Shown piece after piece: positions 6,518 through 8,706 of a stretch of DNA of 8,706 nucleotides. Source of the DNA: Spirochaetales bacterium (lineage in GTDB: Bacteria > Spirochaetota > Spirochaetia > SZUA-6 > DRHE01); NCBI GenBank assembly GCA_016935715.1, contig JAFGQJ010000131.1, positions 1 to 8,706 of the forward strand. Direction: 5' to 3'. The notes beneath the pieces are model-generated. The model did no database searches. It worked only from the letters and a program-made list of their open reading frames with translations, and was not told the DNA's origin. Each line of letters begins with the position of its first letter. The stretch's first letter is position 1. The position numbers and the translations under genes were made by a program.

Positions 6518-7857
6518 CTTCCCACGGCTTTCAAGGCATCCCGGAGGCTCGTTTCCACCAGGCCGCAGAGCTCGGCTATGTCCTCCTCCGTGCAGATCAA
6601 GGCCGGGGCCAGGGCAAACCAGCTCGGGTCGATGCGCATGATCAGCCCGTTGCTCAAGGCGGTTTTCTTCAAAGCCGCCCCCAACTCGGGAAAAGGTTCC
6701 ATGGTTTCGGTGTCCCGCACCAGCTCCACGCCCCGCAGCAGCCCTCTTCCCCGCACCTCCCGGACCACCCCGTAGCGTTTCAGCTTTTCGAGACGGCCGG
6801 CCAGATGCTCGCCGAGCTCCCCCGCCCGCCGATCCAACCGCTTCTCCACGATCTCATCGAGCACGGCGATGCCGGCGGCACAGGCCAGGGGATTGCCCGC
6901 AAAGGTATGCCCGTGGGCGAACTGGATGTCGTCCTCCGGCTTGCCGTAGAAAGCGCAGGCCATGTCCTGACGGGCGATCATGGTTCCCAAGGGGACGGCT
7001 CCGCTGGACAGACCCTTGCCGCTGCAGATGATGTCCGGGGTGACCCCGTAGCTCTGAGCGGCGAACATCGCCCCGGTTCGGCCGAAGCCGGTGATGACCT
7101 CGTCGAAGATCAGCAGCACCTGGTGGCGGTCGCAGATCTCCCTGAGGATGCGGTAGTACTCCTGCGTGGGAGTGATGATGCCGCCGGTGTTGCCGATCGG
7201 CTCGACGATGATGCCGGCCACGGTTTCCGGGTCCTCGTTGACGATCACGTCTTCGAACATCCGGGCACAGAAGCGGTTGCACTCCTCCCAGGAGGAAAAA
7301 CGGTCCCGGTAGTAGTTCGGCGGCCAGACCTTTAAAAAACCCGCCATCTGGGGCTCGAACTTGGTCTTGCGGCTGCCCGTTCCGCTGGCAGACATGCCGC
7401 CGAAGGTGCCGCCGTGATAGCCGAAGTAGCGGCTGATGAACTTGTACTTGCCGGGGTGCCCGGTCTGCTTGAAGTACTGCCTGGTGAACTTGAGGGCTGA
7501 TTCGATCGACTCCGAGCCGCCGCTGAACGGCTTGATGAAATCCAGATTCTCCGGCGTCACCGCGGAGAGCTTTTCGATGAAATCCAGGGTTACATCGGAG
7601 ATGCCGTGCAGCGGCGGGGTGAAAGTAACCTTCTCCATCTGCCTGCGCATCGCCTCCATGACCCGGGGATGGCGATGGCCCAGGGTGGCCACGAAGATGC
7701 CGCCGATGCCGTCGAAGTAGCGCCTGCCATCGCTGTCCCAGTAGTACAGACCCTCGGCCCGATCGATGATCAGGGGATTGCGCAGGAAATCCGTGATCTG
7801 CCGGTAGTCCAGGAAGGTCTGTTTGAGGAGCCCTTCTTGTCGCCTGGTCAGTTTCAC
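6514..7857 (-). CDS. class III PLP-dependent aminotransferase
   Basis: This 447-residue enzyme is of normal length for the fold-type I class III (omega-) aminotransferases, which move an amino group from a primary amine or amino acid to an oxo-acid such as pyruvate. PLP-site motifs are complete: SGGSE at 112-116 (phosphate binding), YHGGT from Y147 (stacking aromatic), DEVITGFGRTG with D252 (pyridine nitrogen), SGKGLSSG with K281 (Schiff base) and HGHTFAGNPLACAAG with T318 (phosphate). The early block GLYYWDSDGRRYFDGIGGI is typical. It resembles the AGXT2-like and aspartate-aminotransferase-like (DUF-free, broad) group; 4-aminobutyrate, beta-alanine or diamine specificity is equally possible. 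The GTG at 7857 is the only usual start before the upstream in-frame TAG, but its ribosome site is weak. It lies 56 bases after the ABC permease and overlaps the M20 gene by 4 bases. Confidence 0.9.
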   Translation of the reverse strand: MKLTRRQEGLLKQTFLDYRQITDFLRNPLIIDRAEGLYYWDSDGRRYFDGIGGIFVATLGHRHPRVMEAMRRQMEKVTFTPPLHGISDVTLDFIEKLSAVTPENLDFIKPFSGGSESIESALKFTRQYFKQTGHPGKYKFISRYFGYHGGTFGGMSASGTGSRKTKFEPQMAGFLKVWPPNYYRDRFSSWEECNRFCARMFEDVIVNEDPETVAGIIVEPIGNTGGIITPTQEYYRILREICDRHQVLLIFDEVITGFGRTGAMFAAQSYGVTPDIICSGKGLSSGAVPLGTMIARQDMACAFYGKPEDDIQFAHGHTFAGNPLACAAGIAVLDEIVEKRLDRRAGELGEHLAGRLEKLKRYGVVREVRGRGLLRGVELVRDTETMEPFPELGAALKKTALSNGLIMRIDPSWFALAPALICTEEDIAELCGLVETSLRDALKAVGR

Positions 7858-7913
7858 GAAATCGTCCGGGGTGCAGATGATCTACCGCGGTTCGGCAATT
7901 CCCGTAAGAGGAG

Positions 7914-8706
7914 TCAACCCTTCAACCCGCCGGACAACAACCCGGATATGAATCGCCTCTGCAGGGCAAAGAAGACGATGACGATGGGCAGTGTGTAGTA
8001 GACGATGCCTGCCATGCCGATGTTGTGCAGTATGTTCTGCTTCTGATCCACGTAGCCGTAGGCCAGCTTCACCGCCAGGGTCACTTTTTCTCCGCGCAGG
8101 AACAGGACGGGCAGAAGGAAGTTCGACCAGGACCACTGGAAGGCGAAGATGAGCGCTACAACCACCGCAGTCTGCACCAGCGGGAACATGATGCGGAAGA
8201 AGACCTGGAAGCGGTTGGCTCCATCGATGCGGGCGGACTCTTCGAAGGAAAAGGGGATGGTGGAGAAGTACTGCCGGAACAGGAAAATGAGGAAGGGAAG
8301 ACCGCCGATGCCGAACAGAATCCATAAGAATCGCTTGTCCGTGAGCCCGATCTTGGAGATCATAAGGTACAGGGGCACCATGGTGACCATGTAGGGGATC
8401 ATCATGGACGAGAGCATGAGCATGAAGATGGCGTTTCTGCCCTTGACATTGAAGCGGGAAAAGCCGTAGCCGGCGAAACAGCTGCCCATGATGCAGGGGA
8501 TCGTGAAGAACAGCGAGATGATCACCGAGTTGAAGAAAAATTTCTCGTAGCGGATCATGGTCCAGGCCACGACGTAGTTGTTCCATTGGGGTTCTTTGGG
8601 GAACACCACGGCCGGGATCCTGTACAGCTCCTCCCTGGATTTGAGGGATGTGACGAACATGCTCACCAGGGGCAGAAAGAAGATGAACACCAGAAGCAGG
8701 AGCACG
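7914..8706 (-). CDS. CUT1-type ABC sugar permease, MalG/UgpE-like (5' truncated)
   Basis: The frame is open to the right window edge, and the GTG at 8705 is more likely an internal Val, so the start and perhaps 10-20 residues are missing. The 263 visible residues open with a hydrophobic helix ending PLVSMFVTSLKSREELYR, the usual first segment of MalG-type permeases. Further segments follow, then the EAA loop EESARIDGANRFQVFFRIMFP, which contacts the ATPase subunit in the cytoplasm. The C-terminus GLLSGGLKG is the standard ending of the family, so the 3' end is intact. It should form half of the membrane channel of a carbohydrate-uptake ABC importer. The partner permease and solute-binding protein are expected just beyond the edge. 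CUT1 importers take up oligosaccharides, polyols and glycerol-phosphate diesters; the substrate here is unknown. The gene heads the visible part of the minus-strand operon. Confidence 0.9.
   Translation of the reverse strand, partial: VLLLLVFIFFLPLVSMFVTSLKSREELYRIPAVVFPKEPQWNNYVVAWTMIRYEKFFFNSVIISLFFTIPCIMGSCFAGYGFSRFNVKGRNAIFMLMLSSMMIPYMVTMVPLYLMISKIGLTDKRFLWILFGIGGLPFLIFLFRQYFSTIPFSFEESARIDGANRFQVFFRIMFPLVQTAVVVALIFAFQWSWSNFLLPVLFLRGEKVTLAVKLAYGYVDQKQNILHNIGMAGIVYYTLPIVIVFFALQRRFISGLLSGGLKG

Noticed and set aside
5420..6775. 451-codon plus-strand open frame opposite the M20 and aminotransferase genes
   Set aside because: The opposite strand carries the recognisable M20 and PLP motifs; this frame crosses two real genes and has no domain.
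8703..8705. GTG at 8705 (minus strand) as the true start of the permease
   Set aside because: It sits at the window edge inside the first membrane helix, and MalG-type permeases have additional N-terminal residues; the start lies outside.

Overview
The window comes from a GC-rich bacterial genome. It is densely packed: seven protein genes fill almost all of it, no gap exceeds about 100 bases, GTG is a frequent start codon, and neighbouring genes are coupled by overlaps of 4 bases or near-abutment. The content (carbohydrate-type ABC permease, aminotransferase, deacylase-like peptidase, zinc dehydrogenase, sugar-isomerase-like enzyme) is what free-living heterotrophs carry in catabolic gene clusters. 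Nothing in the sequence fixes the phylum.

Left half, plus strand (1-4216): an operon-like row of three genes. (1) A DUF3604 PHP-like metal-dependent protein, cut at its N-terminus by the window edge. (2) A ten-helix membrane carrier of the SBF_like (SLC10A7/YfeH-type) branch of the bile acid:sodium symporter superfamily. (3) A distant L-arabinose-isomerase-like enzyme that keeps the metal-binding Glu/Glu/His/His set. The carrier and isomerase overlap by 4 bases.

Centre (4217-4308): a 92-base gap between converging operons. It holds GC-rich dyads but no T-tract, so a terminator there is only tentative.

Right half, minus strand (8706 to 4309): an operon read leftwards. A CUT1-type (MalG-like) ABC permease, truncated at its N-terminus by the window edge, is followed after 56 bases by a class III PLP aminotransferase, then by an M20-family metallohydrolase (4-base overlap), then by a zinc-dependent medium-chain dehydrogenase (1-base gap).

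A plausible reading of the minus-strand operon is import of an amine- or N-acyl-amine-containing compound, hydrolytic release of the amine, transamination, and reduction or oxidation of the product by the dehydrogenase. The converging plus-strand genes could serve a related sugar-like compound. This is inferred from family membership and gene order; no substrate can be read from the sequence. No RNA genes, mobile elements, CRISPR arrays or obviously new systems were seen. The more unusual signals are low-complexity in-frame insertions in two enzymes, one of them a clear 30-bp tandem duplication, and a His-Glu pair where M20 enzymes normally have Glu-Glu.
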